Origin: Actinomycetota bacterium
GTDB lineage: Bacteria; Actinomycetota; Thermoleophilia; Gaiellales; Gaiellaceae
Direction of reading: 5' to 3'
Assembly (NCBI GenBank): GCA_005885565.1
Contig: VAXK01000214.1
Span: forward strand, 1-23,538
DNA: 23,538 nt
Of this stretch, positions 13,328-22,800 are shown piece by piece. The number at the start of each line of letters is the position of its first letter. Position 1 is the stretch's first letter. Both the position numbers and the translations under genes were made by a program. Below the pieces are notes generated by a model. The model was not told the origin of the DNA, made no database searches, and saw only the letters and a program-made list of their open reading frames with translations.

Positions 13328-14669
13328 ACGCGTCGCAGTCCTCGGGCGTGTGCGCGACCGAGAGCGTCCACTCCTCCTCGCGGCCCGGTGTCATGTACAC
13401 GCCGCGGTTCATGTTGTAGAGCCACGCAAGGTCGGCCAGCTCGCCGTCCTGGTGCGCCTTGAACGTCTCGTAGTCGACGATCTCCTCCGGCGCGAAGACG
13501 ACGCAACCCTTCGCTCCGATGCCGACCGTGTAGCCGGGGAGGCCGTACCGCTCGAGCACGCCGCCGCACCCTTCGAGCAACCGCGCCTCGATCGACTCCA
13601 GGTGGTCGTAGGCGCTCGGCGTCAGCACCTCGAGCAGGCTGGCCCGCGCGGCGGCCATCGCCAGCGGGTTGCCGTTGAACGTGCCGACCTGGTACACGGT
13701 GCCCTTCTCGACGACCTCGAAGGCCTCCTCGGTGCCGCCAATCGCGCCGGTCGCCAGGCCGCCGCCGAGCGCCTTCGCGAGGGTGACGAGGTCGGGCGTG
13801 ACCCCGAACCGCTCCGTCGCTCCGCCCGCGGCGACGCAGAGCCCGGTCTTCACCTCGTCGAAGATCAGCAGGACGTCGTGACGCCGGGTCAGCTCCCGGA
13901 CCGCCTCGAGATAGCCCGGCTCGGGGAGCACGACCCCGAGGTTCATCATCGCCGGCTCCATGATCACGCACGCCGGCGGGCGGCCTTCCTCGACGAGCTG
14001 CACGATCCGGCGCTCCATCGCGTCCGCGTCGTTGAACGGCACGGCGATCGTCATGTCGACGACGGCCTGCGGGATTCCGGCGCCGTACGGCAGCGACGCG
14101 TAGTGCTCGCGGTCGCCGATCTGGTCGTACGGGACGCCGATCGAGACCATCACGTAGTCGTGGTGGCCGTGGTACGAGCCGAAGATCTTCACGATCGTCT
14201 CGCGGCCGGTCGCCGCGCGTGCGATCCGAATCGCGTCCATCGTCGCCTCCGACCCGGAGTTCACGAACCGCCAGCGCGGAAGCCCGAACCGGCGCGAGAG
14301 CTCCTCGGCCACGACGACGCCGTCCTCCGTCGGAGCGGCGAAGTGCGTGCCGAGCTCGACGCGGTCGCGCACCGCCTTCACGATCGCCGGGTGCGCATGC
14401 CCCTGCACCATCGACCCGAAGCCGTTGTGGAAGTCGACCATCTCCGTGCCGTCGACGTCCCAGACGTGGGAGCCGCGGCCGCGCGAGAGATAGATCGGCC
14501 ACGGCTTCCGCTCCTGGTACGCGGAGGCGACGCCGCCGGAGAGCGCCTCGCGCGCGCGCTCGTAGAGGGCGCGCGAGCCCTGCGTCCGCTCGTCGAGGTG
14601 CCGTTGCTCGCGCTCGGTCAGCTCGGCGATGCGGGCCCGGTCGAGGCGCGTCGTGGCGGGCGTGCTCAC
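13284..14669 (-). CDS. Class III aminotransferase, glutamate-1-semialdehyde aminomutase-like
   Basis: This is a 461-aa fold-type I PLP enzyme. SGGVASAYQERKPWP and GSHVWDVDGTEMVDFHNGFG resemble GSA aminomutase. VNSGSEATMDAIRIAR (137-152) and YHGHHD (167-172) bind the cofactor phosphate and ring. FDEVKTG (270-276) holds Asp271, and LAKALGGGLATGAIGG (297-312) holds the Schiff-base Lys299. It has an N-terminal extension of about 35 residues and lacks several details of true HemL (for example the S-P-x-R-x-F segment and a FDEVMTGFR motif). I therefore call it a HemL-like transaminase of unknown amino donor, not a heme enzyme. GTG 14669 is the start; only a weak GAGAAG site precedes it. It stands alone on its strand. 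Confidence 0.9.
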   Translation of the reverse strand: MSTPATTRLDRARIAELTEREQRHLDERTQGSRALYERAREALSGGVASAYQERKPWPIYLSRGRGSHVWDVDGTEMVDFHNGFGSMVQGHAHPAIVKAVRDRVELGTHFAAPTEDGVVVAEELSRRFGLPRWRFVNSGSEATMDAIRIARAATGRETIVKIFGSYHGHHDYVMVSIGVPYDQIGDREHYASLPYGAGIPQAVVDMTIAVPFNDADAMERRIVQLVEEGRPPACVIMEPAMMNLGVVLPEPGYLEAVRELTRRHDVLLIFDEVKTGLCVAAGGATERFGVTPDLVTLAKALGGGLATGAIGGTEEAFEVVEKGTVYQVGTFNGNPLAMAAARASLLEVLTPSAYDHLESIEARLLEGCGGVLERYGLPGYTVGIGAKGCVVFAPEEIVDYETFKAHQDGELADLAWLYNMNRGVYMTPGREEEWTLSVAHTPEDCDAFIAAFDEMAADLTA

Positions 14670-14785
14670 GCGGTCATCTTCTCACGCAGGTGGCAGAGTG
14701 CGGACCGTGGCGGCGCGTGGCACGCCGAGCACCAGGCTCCCGACGAGTCGGCGGCGTAGAGTGTCGGCCGAACAAGGAGTGCGTG

Positions 14786-14962
14786 ATGGCGACCGAAGTT
14801 CAGACGAAGAGCGGGCGCTGCGCGACTCACGGGACGGTCGAGGCGACGCGTGAGGTTCCGAAGCCTCAGTTTCCGTTCGTGATCTTCGCGGTCCGTCGCC
14901 TTCTCGCCGAGCGACGGCCCTTCCGGTGCCCGACCTGCGGCGAGCCGGTGACGACGAGCTGA
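14786..14962 (+). CDS. Small zinc-ribbon protein
   Basis: This 58-aa protein has an excellent ribosome-binding site (AAGGAG, six bases before ATG 14786). The residues Cys12-x2-His15 and Cys48-x2-Cys51 (RCATHG and FRCPTCGEP) make a split zinc ribbon with a 32-residue insert containing PKPQFPFVIFAVRRLLAERR. I do not recognise a named family. Its end overlaps the ABC ATPase gene by 37 bases if that gene starts at GTG 14926, or by 4 if it starts at CTG 14959, so the two are translationally coupled. It may assist the exporter or simply share its promoter. Confidence 0.8.
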   Translation: MATEVQTKSGRCATHGTVEATREVPKPQFPFVIFAVRRLLAERRPFRCPTCGEPVTTS

Positions 14963-15876
14963 CCCCCGACGCGGTCATCAGCGTCCGGGGCCTGCGCAAG
15001 AGCTACGGCGACGTCGAGGCTGTGGCCGGCATCGACCTCAAGGTCTCCCGCGGCGAGATCTTCGCGTTCCTCGGCCCGAACGGGGCCGGGAAGACGACGA
15101 CGGTGGAGATCCTGGAGGGGTTCCGGACGCGAAGCGCGGGCGAGGTGAGCGTGCTCGGCGTCGACCCGGCCCGCGCCGGCGGGGCGTGGAGGGATCGTGT
15201 CGGCGTCGTCCTCCAGGAGTCGCAGCCCGAGACCGGGCTGACCGTGCGCGAGTGCCTCCGGCTGTACGCGGGCTACTACAGCGCGCCGCGCGACATCTCC
15301 GAGACGATCGCGCTGGTCGGGCTGGACGGGAAGGCCGGCGACCTCACCGAGCAGCTGTCGGGCGGACAGCGGCGGCGGCTCGACGTCGCGCTCGCGCTGA
15401 TCGGCGACCCGGAGCTGATCTTCCTGGACGAGCCGACGACCGGCTTCGACCCCTCTGCGCGCCGAAACGCCTGGGGCGTCATCGCCGGGCTGCGGGAGCT
15501 CGGCAAGACCGTGTTCCTGACGACGCACTACATGGACGAGGCCGAGAACCTCGCCGACCGGATCGCCGTGATCGCGAAGGGACGCATCGTCGCCGAGGGC
15601 ACGCCCGAGACGCTCGGCGGGCGCGAGCGCATGGCCGCGCTCGTCCGCTTCACGCTTCCGGACGGGTTGGGAGCGGACGGGTTGCCGGAGGCGCTCCGCG
15701 GGCTCGTCCGGTCGGCGGCGAACGGGCGCGTCACGCTCGAGAGCCGCCGGCCGCTCGCCGACGTGAAGACGCTCGCCGAGTGGGCCCTCGAGCGCGGCCT
15801 CGACCTCCCCGACCTCGACGTCCGCCGGCCGTCGCTCGAGGACGTCTACCTCGAGCTCACCGAGGAACGCGCGTGA
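14926..15876 (+). CDS. ABC-2 type exporter, ATP-binding subunit (DrrA-like)
   Basis: This is a 316-aa ABC ATPase of the drug/antibiotic exporter class. The Walker A motif is GPNGAGKTT (50-58), the Q-loop Gln is at 97, the signature LSGGQ at 144-148, the Walker B LIFLDEP at 164-170, and the H-loop His201 in TTHYMDEA. The C-terminal extension after residue 225 (LVRFTLPDGLG and PSLEDVYLELTEE) is typical of DrrA/CcmA-type ATPases that pair with an ABC-2 membrane subunit. GTG 14926 is the longest start but has a poor ribosome-binding site. CTG 14959, which overlaps the previous stop as CTGA, is an alternative that removes 11 residues not conserved in the family. The permease gene follows with a GTGA overlap. 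The substrate is unknown. Confidence 0.93.
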   Translation: MPDLRRAGDDELTPDAVISVRGLRKSYGDVEAVAGIDLKVSRGEIFAFLGPNGAGKTTTVEILEGFRTRSAGEVSVLGVDPARAGGAWRDRVGVVLQESQPETGLTVRECLRLYAGYYSAPRDISETIALVGLDGKAGDLTEQLSGGQRRRLDVALALIGDPELIFLDEPTTGFDPSARRNAWGVIAGLRELGKTVFLTTHYMDEAENLADRIAVIAKGRIVAEGTPETLGGRERMAALVRFTLPDGLGADGLPEALRGLVRSAANGRVTLESRRPLADVKTLAEWALERGLDLPDLDVRRPSLEDVYLELTEERA

Positions 15877-16643
15877 TCGGCCTCGTCGCGCACCAGGCGC
15901 GCTTCGACCTGCTGAGCTTCGTCCGCAACCGGCAGGCGCGCTTCTTCACGCTCGTCCTGCCGATCCTCTTCCTCGTCATCTTCGTCAGCGTCTTCGGCAA
16001 CGACAGGATCGGGCCGCAGCACGTGAAGGCGTCGACCTACTACGTGCCCGGCCTGGCGGCGCTCGGCGTGATCGCCGGCTCCTTCGTCAACCTCGTCATC
16101 TCGATCACCGCACAGCGCGAGGCAGGCATCCTCAAGCGGCGCCGCTCGACACCCGTCCCCGCCTGGGTGCTGATCGCCGGCCGGGCGCTCGTCGCGATCG
16201 TCGTCGCGCTCGCCGTCATGACCGTCCTGCTCCTGATCGGCCGCTTCGCCTACGGCGTCCGCCTGCCGGCGGAGACCCTGCCCGGCGTCGTCCTCACCGC
16301 GATCGTCGGCGCCGTCACGTTCTGCTGCCTCGGCTACGCCCTCTCGACCGCGATCCGCTCGGCCGACGCGGCGCAGCCGATGGTGCAGGCGATCATGCTC
16401 CCGCTCTACTTCATCTCAGGCGTCTTCATCCCCAACGTCAGCCTGCCGCACTGGCTGCAAGACGTCGCCAAGGTCTTCCCGGTGCAGCACCTCGCCGGTG
16501 GGCTTCGCCACGCCTTCGACCCCGCCACGCACGGGGTCGGGATCGTCTGGAGCGACCTCGGCGTGCTCGGCCTCTGGGCGGCGGTGGGGCTCGTGATCGC
16601 GCTCACGCGCTTCGTCTGGACTCCGGTCGCCGCGACCGGCTGA
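15873..16643 (+). CDS. ABC-2 type exporter, permease subunit (DrrB-like)
   Basis: This 256-aa membrane protein has about six transmembrane segments: after an N-terminal RFDLLSFVRNRQARF amphipathic part, FFTLVLPILFLVIFVSVFG, then LAALGVIAGSFVNLVIS, ALVAIVVALAVMTVLLLIG, VVLTAIVGAVTFCCLGYAL, MVQAIMLPLYFISGVFIP and a final LGLWAAVGLVIALTRFVW. The AQREAGILKRRRSTPVPAWV loop and the SGVFIPNVSLPHWLQDVAKV stretch are signatures of ABC-2 permeases. GTG 15873 overlaps the ATPase stop (GTGA), so the subunits are made in a coupled way. The pair probably forms a homodimeric four-part exporter in the cytoplasmic membrane. Drug or lipid export is inferred from the family only. Confidence 0.92.
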   Translation: MIGLVAHQARFDLLSFVRNRQARFFTLVLPILFLVIFVSVFGNDRIGPQHVKASTYYVPGLAALGVIAGSFVNLVISITAQREAGILKRRRSTPVPAWVLIAGRALVAIVVALAVMTVLLLIGRFAYGVRLPAETLPGVVLTAIVGAVTFCCLGYALSTAIRSADAAQPMVQAIMLPLYFISGVFIPNVSLPHWLQDVAKVFPVQHLAGGLRHAFDPATHGVGIVWSDLGVLGLWAAVGLVIALTRFVWTPVAATG

Positions 16644-16650
16644 GCGCCGC

Positions 16651-16896
16651 GTGCGGTCGGTCGAGACACCGGTTCTCCGAATGGCGCTCGCCGAGGAGGG
16701 TCCGGCCGACGGTCGGCTCCTCGCGGACGAGCGGACGGATCCGCGCTACGAACCGCTGGCCCGCCGCCTCGCTGAGGTCGAGCAGATCGAGACTCCGACG
16801 CTGATGATCCAGGGCGCGGACAACCGCTGCGACCTGCTGGCCGGGTCAGCCGATCAGGAGCGGTTCTTCACGGGCGGCTACCGCGCCCGCGCCTAG
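16651..16896 (+). pseudogene. alpha/beta-hydrolase C-terminal remnant
   Basis: This 81-codon frame contains DPRYEPLARRLAEVEQIETP followed by TLMIQGADNRCD, then SADQERFFTGGYRARA. This is the region around the acid residue of alpha/beta hydrolases of the type with PTLVIQGxxDxCD, E-x-F-F-T-G-x-Y-R-R and G-V-G-H-F. Here the frame stops right after the YR motif, so the catalytic His segment is missing, and the nucleophile elbow and oxyanion half are also absent. It looks like a decayed fragment, and any product would be inactive. It starts 8 bases past the ABC permease stop and overlaps the convergent lipoprotein gene by 4 bases. Confidence 0.6.
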
Positions 16897-17399
16897 CGCG
16901 CGAGATCGAACGACCGAGCTATTGCGAGCGCCTCTTTGACGCGCGTCTTCGAGGCGCGGTCACCGACCATGACGTTTACCTGATACGGCGTCTCGTCCAG
17001 TAAGACGGTCGAGGCAGCGCCTCGCCCCGTGAAGCATTCGAAGCTCGGTCGATGAACCGCAATCAAGCTCTTCAGCGGCCCTCGACCCCGCTTCCACGGT
17101 CCGCCGCCGGCCGACGCGATCGACTTCCAGCCGACAACGACGACCACGGCGCCCGACGGCGGAAGATGGTAGGCCGCGATCTCACAGTGGAAGGCTTGCG
17201 GCCGAACACCGGCTGTTCCGACTACGAGGAGCGTGCGCGGGTCGCTCACCGGGCCGGGCCGGGCCACATGAACCCGCTGCCAGCCCGAAGGGACGACGAC
17301 CCGAACGCCATGCGACGTGATGATCCGCCCCCGACCGCCGCACCCCGTTGCAAGCGACGCGAATACGAGGGCAGCGAGAACGAGCGAACCGAGGCGCAT
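16893..17399 (-). CDS. Putative lipoprotein
   Basis: This 168-aa protein starts with a typical signal peptide: a basic MRL, the hydrophobic core GSLVLAALVFASL and a lipobox-like ATGC with Cys20. It is therefore probably exported and lipidated, although Ala at -3 is less usual than Leu. The mature part (HGVRVVVPSGWQRV, RTLLVVGTAGVRP, VVVVVGWKSIAS, FECFTGRGAAS, YQVNVMVGDRAS) looks like a compact beta-rich domain; the V-x-V-P-S-G-W-Q/R pattern is common in actinobacterial surface lipoproteins of unknown role. No strong ribosome-binding site precedes ATG 17399; the perfect palindrome TACACGTGTA (17401-17410) lies right before it. It is 66 bases downstream of the MFS stop on the same strand and may be at the end of that transcript. 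Confidence 0.75.
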   Translation of the reverse strand: MRLGSLVLAALVFASLATGCGGRGRIITSHGVRVVVPSGWQRVHVARPGPVSDPRTLLVVGTAGVRPQAFHCEIAAYHLPPSGAVVVVVGWKSIASAGGGPWKRGRGPLKSLIAVHRPSFECFTGRGAASTVLLDETPYQVNVMVGDRASKTRVKEALAIARSFDLAR

Positions 17400-17465
17400 C
17401 TACACGTGTACGAACCTCAGACGATGTCCGGTCCACGGCCGTCGCTGGAGTTTCACATCAAGCCT

Positions 17466-19052
17466 CTAGTGACGAGGACGTCCCGGCGCAGTGGCGAGCA
17501 GTCGCTCGTCGGGTGTTGCGGCGGCCGCGGCCTGCTCGGCGCTCAGCTCGGCGGTCTGTCCGAGCGTGGTTCGGAGGGGCACTTCCTTCAGCAGCCAAGA
17601 GAGCACGAAGGGCACCGCCGCCATCGCCATGCCCCACAGGAAGACGCCGTGGAGCGCATGCGCGAAGGCCTGGAGGAAGTCGGCGTGGATCGCGGCGGGC
17701 AGGTGCCTCGCCTGCGCCGGGTTCAGGTGGACGCCGCTGCCGAGGCGGGTTGTGACGCTCCGCGGGAAGTGCGCCAGCTGGCCGGCGAGCCTGCTCGCGA
17801 AGATCGTCCCGAAGACGGCGACGCCGAAGGAGCCGCCGACCGAGCGGAAGAAGGTCGCGGTCGAGGTGGCGACGCCTATTTCCTCCGGCCGGGCGTCGTT
17901 CTGCACGACGAGCACGAGCACCTGCATGACGAGGCCGATCCCGACTCCGACGACGAGCATGTACACCGACGCGAGCCAGGGCGCGGTGCCGACGCGGAGC
18001 AGCGAGAGCAGGTACATGCCGACGACGAGGATCGCCGTCCCCGCGACCGGGAAGACCTTGTAGCGGCCGATGCGGCTGATCGCGCGGCCGGAGGCGATCG
18101 CGGCCGCGAGCAGGCCGGCCATCAGCGGCAGCATCCGCAGGCCCGAGCTCGTCGGGCTCGCGCCGTAGACGAGCTGGAGGTAGAGCGGGATGAAGACGAT
18201 CGCGCCGAACATCGCCATCCCGATCGTGAAGCCCATCGCGTTCGCGACGCTGAACACGCGCGAGCGGAAGAGCGAGAGCGGCAGGATCGGCTCGGCGGCG
18301 CGCGTCTCCCACCAGACGAAGACGGCGAGCAGCGCGACCCCCACGACGCCGAGCGCGACGATCGGCGCCGATCCCCACGCGTACTCGTTGCCGCCCCAGG
18401 TGGTCAGCATGATCAGCGCGGTGACGCCGGCGCTCAGGACGGTCGCGCCGAGGATGTCGATCCGGTGCCGGACGGGCGGCGTGTGCAGGTGGAGCCGCGT
18501 GACGACGATCAGGACCGCGAGCGCGCCGACAGGCATGTTCACGTAGAAGACCCAGCGCCAGGAGAGGTTGTCGACGAGGAATCCGCCGAGCAGCGGCCCG
18601 GCGACCGACGCGACCGCGAACACCGAGCCGATCAGGCCCATGTAGCGGCCGCGCTCCCTGGGCGGGACGATGTCGGCGATGATCGCCTGCGCGCCGACCA
18701 TGAGCCCGCCGGCCCCGATTCCCTGGAGGGCGCGGAAGCCGATCAGCTCGCCCATCGACTGCGAGAGGCCGGCGAGCATCGAGCCGGCGAGGAAGATCAG
18801 GATTGCCGCCAGGAAGACGGGCTTGCGCCCCATCATGTCGCCGAGCTTGCCGTAGAGCGGCGTCGAGACCGTCGAGGCGAGCAGGTACGAGGTGACGACC
18901 CACGAGAGGTGGTTGAGGCCGCCGAGGTCGCCGACGATCGTCGGCAGGGCGGTCGAGACGATCGTCTGGTCGAGCGCGGCCAGGAACATGCCCAGCATCA
19001 AGGCGGCGAAGACCGTCCACAGGGCGCGGCCGGTGAGGCGGCCGTCGCTCAC
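17466..19052 (-). CDS. DHA2-type MFS multidrug exporter (14 TMS, EmrB/QacA-like)
   Basis: This 528-aa major facilitator protein is expected to export drugs by proton antiport. Asp28 lies in the TM1 motif AALDQTIVSTALPTI. Motif A, YGKLGDMMGRKPV, is at 67-79. The antiporter motif C region reads ASVAGPLLGGF (148-158), followed by SWRWVFYVNMPVG (164-176), which is characteristic of the 14-TMS DHA2 family. Hydrophobic segments continue to about residue 490. The last 40 residues are Ala/Thr-rich and soluble. GTG 19052 is the start because it overlaps the TetR stop (GTGA) and family similarity begins there; the frame stays open for 255 more codons upstream only as a shadow of the TetR gene. It is the second gene of a tetR-exporter operon. 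Confidence 0.95.
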   Translation of the reverse strand: MSDGRLTGRALWTVFAALMLGMFLAALDQTIVSTALPTIVGDLGGLNHLSWVVTSYLLASTVSTPLYGKLGDMMGRKPVFLAAILIFLAGSMLAGLSQSMGELIGFRALQGIGAGGLMVGAQAIIADIVPPRERGRYMGLIGSVFAVASVAGPLLGGFLVDNLSWRWVFYVNMPVGALAVLIVVTRLHLHTPPVRHRIDILGATVLSAGVTALIMLTTWGGNEYAWGSAPIVALGVVGVALLAVFVWWETRAAEPILPLSLFRSRVFSVANAMGFTIGMAMFGAIVFIPLYLQLVYGASPTSSGLRMLPLMAGLLAAAIASGRAISRIGRYKVFPVAGTAILVVGMYLLSLLRVGTAPWLASVYMLVVGVGIGLVMQVLVLVVQNDARPEEIGVATSTATFFRSVGGSFGVAVFGTIFASRLAGQLAHFPRSVTTRLGSGVHLNPAQARHLPAAIHADFLQAFAHALHGVFLWGMAMAAVPFVLSWLLKEVPLRTTLGQTAELSAEQAAAAATPDERLLATAPGRPRH

Positions 19053-19663
19053 GCGGTTCGCTCGAGCTGGGCGCGGGTCAGCGGCGGCCGGGGCAGCGGC
19101 GTGGCGGCCTCGGCGCGGAGCCCGTCGAGCAGCAGGCCGAGGAAGCGGCGCCAGTAGTCGGGCGCGACGGCCGCAGTGCGGTCGATGACGCGATCGGCGG
19201 TCCAGAAGACGAGCGGCAGGTCCTCGGGAGCGAAGTCCGCGCGCAGCGTCCCCTGCTCCTGCGCGCGCTGGATCAGGCGGCGAAGCAGCGGCCGCATGCG
19301 AGTGCGCATCGCCTCGACGCGCGGAGCGCCCTGGCCGCGCGCAGCGAGCACGTCCTTGAGGCCGCGATTGGCTGCGTGCGCGGCGAGCGCGCGCTCGAGG
19401 AAGCCGGTGAAGCCGGCCCAGGCGTCGTCTTGCGCCACTGCGTCCTCGGCCGCTGCGACAAGCTGCGCGAACGCGTCCTCGAGCACGGCGTCGACGAGCT
19501 CCTCCTTCGTGGGGAAGTGGCGGTAGAGCGTCCCCATGCCGAGCCCGGCGTGGTGGGTGATGTCCTCGACGGGCACGTCGACGCCGTGGGCGGCGAAGAG
19601 CTCGCGCGCGCTCGCGACGAGCCGCTCGCGGTTGCGGCGGGCATCGCTGCGCAAGGTCCTCAC
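19049..19663 (-). CDS. TetR family regulator of the MFS exporter operon
   Basis: This 204-aa TetR-type repressor has the DNA-binding domain RRNRERLVASARELFAAHGV then VPVEDITHHAGLGMGTLYRH and FPTKEELVDAVLED. The C-terminal ligand-binding part (MRPLLRRLIQRAQEQGTLRA, DLPLVFWTADRVID) resembles SbtR-like TetR proteins. I chose GTG 19663, with GGAGG eight bases upstream; the in-frame GTG at 19672 overlaps that ribosome-binding site and would add only three residues. The exporter start overlaps this stop, so repressor and target are made from one message. It probably binds the CGGAG/CTCCG element just upstream and releases it on drug binding; the ligand is unknown. Confidence 0.92.
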   Translation of the reverse strand: MRTLRSDARRNRERLVASARELFAAHGVDVPVEDITHHAGLGMGTLYRHFPTKEELVDAVLEDAFAQLVAAAEDAVAQDDAWAGFTGFLERALAAHAANRGLKDVLAARGQGAPRVEAMRTRMRPLLRRLIQRAQEQGTLRADFAPEDLPLVFWTADRVIDRTAAVAPDYWRRFLGLLLDGLRAEAATPLPRPPLTRAQLERTA

Positions 19664-19691
19664 GGCGTTCACCTCCGCAGTATGCCAAAAG

Positions 19692-19707
19692 CGGAGCGTT
19701 CACTCCG
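19692..19707. promoter_or_regulatory. Candidate TetR operator upstream of the exporter operon
   Basis: The sequence CGGAGCGTTCACTCCG has 5-bp arms CGGAG and CTCCG around a 6-base centre. It lies 28 bases before the TetR start and just upstream of a minus-strand CATACT that could serve as -10. Its place and size suit autoregulation by the adjacent TetR protein, but the palindrome is short and may be chance. Confidence 0.4.
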
Positions 19708-19870
19708 GTTCTTTCTCGGCGACGGGCGCCTCGGGCGAACCGTTGATTGACTTGCGTTGTTCCCGGAGGGACACTCGTTGCTATGCCGCCGTATGAGCGC
19801 CTTCTTGATCGGGCCAACAGGCCGCAGCCGAGGAGCCGCGGGGGAGCGCAATCGAGCTGGAGGTCGACGC

Positions 19871-22800
19871 ATGGCCGGACGCCGCAAAAGCGCCGCGACT
19901 AGTAGCGCGCCAACCGTTCGCTGCTACACCCGCGCGCTGAAGAACGCGAGGCACCTCCAGGAGGTGGCCCCGGAGGTCTTTGCGCAGGATCCGGACGCCG
20001 AGGGCTTCGGCACCGGCGTTCCGCTCGAGATCCTCCGCGGCCTACACCGGATCCCCCACCATTCGCCTGTCCTGAATCGCCACAAGGCGGTCGCCGAGGC
20101 GATCCGCACGAGCCGACCGCCGGTCCCGGGGCGCGACGCGCGCGATGCGCTCTTCAGCGGCACGGTCCACTTCGCCCAGGTCACGTTCCACACGCCCGGC
20201 GGCGACCGCGTGACTGCGACGTCGGAAATGAACCAGATCGTCCAGTACGCGACCCACGCCGCCGTGTCCATCTCGGAGTACGCCGCCCAGTACGGGCAGA
20301 ACACCTTGAGCGTCTCGACGAGCCTGCTCACGAAGACGGTCAACCTGTCCGGGACGTCTTTCACCGACAGCAACCTCCAGGGTTGGGTGAACGCGCTTGC
20401 GACCAGCAACAGCTTCGGGAGCGATCACTGCATCTTCGTCGTCGTCCCGCAGGGGATCTCGGCCGCGAACGTCGGCGGCAACGCCGGTTACCACGGCAAG
20501 GCGAACATCCCCTACATCGTCGCGGGGGTATTCGCGACCGGCCTGACCCTCGCGGACAACCCGGATGTCTACGCGATGGTCGTCAGCCACGAGATCGCCG
20601 AGATGGTCGTGGACCCGAACGTCGACGGTAACAACCCCGAGGTCTGCGACGCGTGCGACATCAACTGCAGCAACCTGACCCGCTGCTACTTCGACGCCAC
20701 GGACAACTTCCTCGGCACGAACCAGAACACGCCGCCCAGCGGATTTTCCTTCATCTACTACACGTGCGCGGTCGTGAAGCCCGCCGGGGCGGCGGACTGC
20801 CCGGCATCTGCGGCCAACTGCCAATACGCGCCGATCCTCCAGGACTGCCAGCTGATCGTCGACAAGAGCACGTTCGGCGAGGACGAGGTCTCCGTCCAGT
20901 CCACGTACGCTCCGGCGTATTGGGTCGCAGTCGACGGGTTCACCGCGAACGAGCTGGGATTCCACTCGCCGAGCGACCTCAACAGCGCGACGCCGAGCCC
21001 TGCCCCGAACGTGTCGGTCTCGATCGACGCCGCACTCAACCCGTCGCTGACTGCGGCCCAGATCTCGACGATCGCCGCGCACCTTCCGACGGTGTCGCAG
21101 CTGGGCCCGCTGCCGGTCGTCGCCACAGACCCGACCCTGGCTCCGCTCACGCAGCGCTTCCTCTATCCCTACACGATCTCGTTCGGCTCGAACGCCGCGT
21201 TCGGGGCGCTCCAGCTCGACCAGGCGGCAGTACTGACGCTGACGGCGACGTTCACGGTCGGGTCGACCACGCGAACCGATTCGGCGGCGCTGGAGCTCGT
21301 GAAGGGGGAGAACCCCTTCTACACGAACGTGGATCCCACGACTCCGAGCCGGCCCGTGTGGCTGAGCTTCGATCTGCGCTTCTTCAAGGTCGTGGTGCCG
21401 GCGGGAGGAACAGCGTCGCGTTTCGGCGCCACGATGACGAACAATCCGAGCGACGCGCCAGCGTTCATCGCTGCCGCCATCCACAACCTGACCACGGGGA
21501 GCGGCAGCGCGAACGGCGACTCGTTCGCGGCCCTTCCGCAGGACGAAGGCACGTCCGCGCTCGAATTCCTCCGGCAGGACGCGGGGGGGAACTTCGTGTT
21601 CAACTTCGCCGTTGCGCGGGTGCGGCTGCTCGGGAAGACCCCCGGGGCTCAGGCCGTGAACGCCCGGGTCTTCTTCCGGCTCTTCCAGGCGCAGTCGACG
21701 GGGACGAGCTTCAACGAGGCGACGACGTACCGATTTGCCTCCGACGGGATGCTGAACGGGCACAAGATTGCTCTCCTCGGCGTCCAGAACGACAGCACCG
21801 GCGCTCCGGAGTACGTGACGGTTCCGTGCTTCGCCACCGAACGGATCAACCTGAACGGGCCCGCCGCGATGGGGAACCAGGACGACCAGCCGAACGCGCA
21901 GACGATCACCGTCGTCCCGAACACCGAGGTCGACACGTTCTTCGGCTGCTGGCTGGACATCAACCAACCGCAGCAGAACTTCCTCCCCGCGACGCCGCCG
22001 TCCGGCAACTTCGACGGTCCCTGGACGGGGATCACCCTCGGCTCGCTCAATCAGGCGATCACGCGCGCACCGCACCAGTGCCTGATCGCAGAGATCCGCT
22101 ACGACGACACGCCGATTCGGACCGGCGCCAATCCAGGGAACTCGGACAAGCTCGCTCAGCGCAACATCGCCTGGATCGACGGCCCCAACCCCGGCGCGAC
22201 CGAGTCGCGGAGGATGCCGCACCCGTTCGAGATCGAGCCGCCCGCGGCCCAGCCGCCGGTCCCCGACGAGCTGATGGTGCTCTGGGGGAACACGCCTTCC
22301 GGAAGCTCGGCGTCGTTCTATCTCCCCTCGCTGAGCGCCAGCGAGATCGTGGCGCTCGCCGACGAGCTGTACGTCCGGCACCGCTTGCGCGAGGAGGACG
22401 CGCACACCGTCGGGTGCCCGGCCGAGGGTGCGACGTTCCTACCGCTCCCGCCGGTGACGGCGCGGACCGCCGGGCTGCTGACGGTCGATCTTCCCGAGGG
22501 CGTCAAGGAGGGAGAGCGCTACACGATCGACGTGCGGCAGGTCTCGCAAGGAAGCGTCACGCCGCCACCGCCGCCGCCGGTCATCACCCGGGCCGAGCGT
22601 CCGCATGGGAAGAAGAAGAAAGCTCCGACCGACTTGGAGTGGCGGCGCGTGACGGGCGCCTTCCAGGTCGACATCGTCATCAGCACACGGGAGAAGCTGC
22701 TCGAGCGCGAAGAGCGTCTGCTGGCGTGGCTTCGCTGGCTCATCCAGTCGCTGCCGCACACCAATCGTTGGTACGCGGTATGGGAGCGATACGTGGAGCT

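Noticed and set aside
13284..14669. Assignment of the aminotransferase as HemL
   Set aside because: The N-terminal extension and differences in the substrate-loop and PLP-Asp motifs do not fit the heme-pathway enzyme; only the broader family is supported.
17401..17410. Perfect palindrome TACACGTGTA just before the lipoprotein start
   Set aside because: Only 10 bases, with no second copy or regulator nearby; could be chance, so it is mentioned only under the gene.
19053..19817. MFS frame extended upstream to 19817 as a 783-residue protein
   Set aside because: The extra part is antisense-like, Arg-rich and overlaps the TetR gene; the GTG at 19052 forms a clean GTGA overlap with the TetR stop.
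22559..22579. Poly-proline codon run as a simple-sequence repeat or recombination site
   Set aside because: It is a short in-frame Pro6 hinge inside a coding gene with no wider repeat structure.
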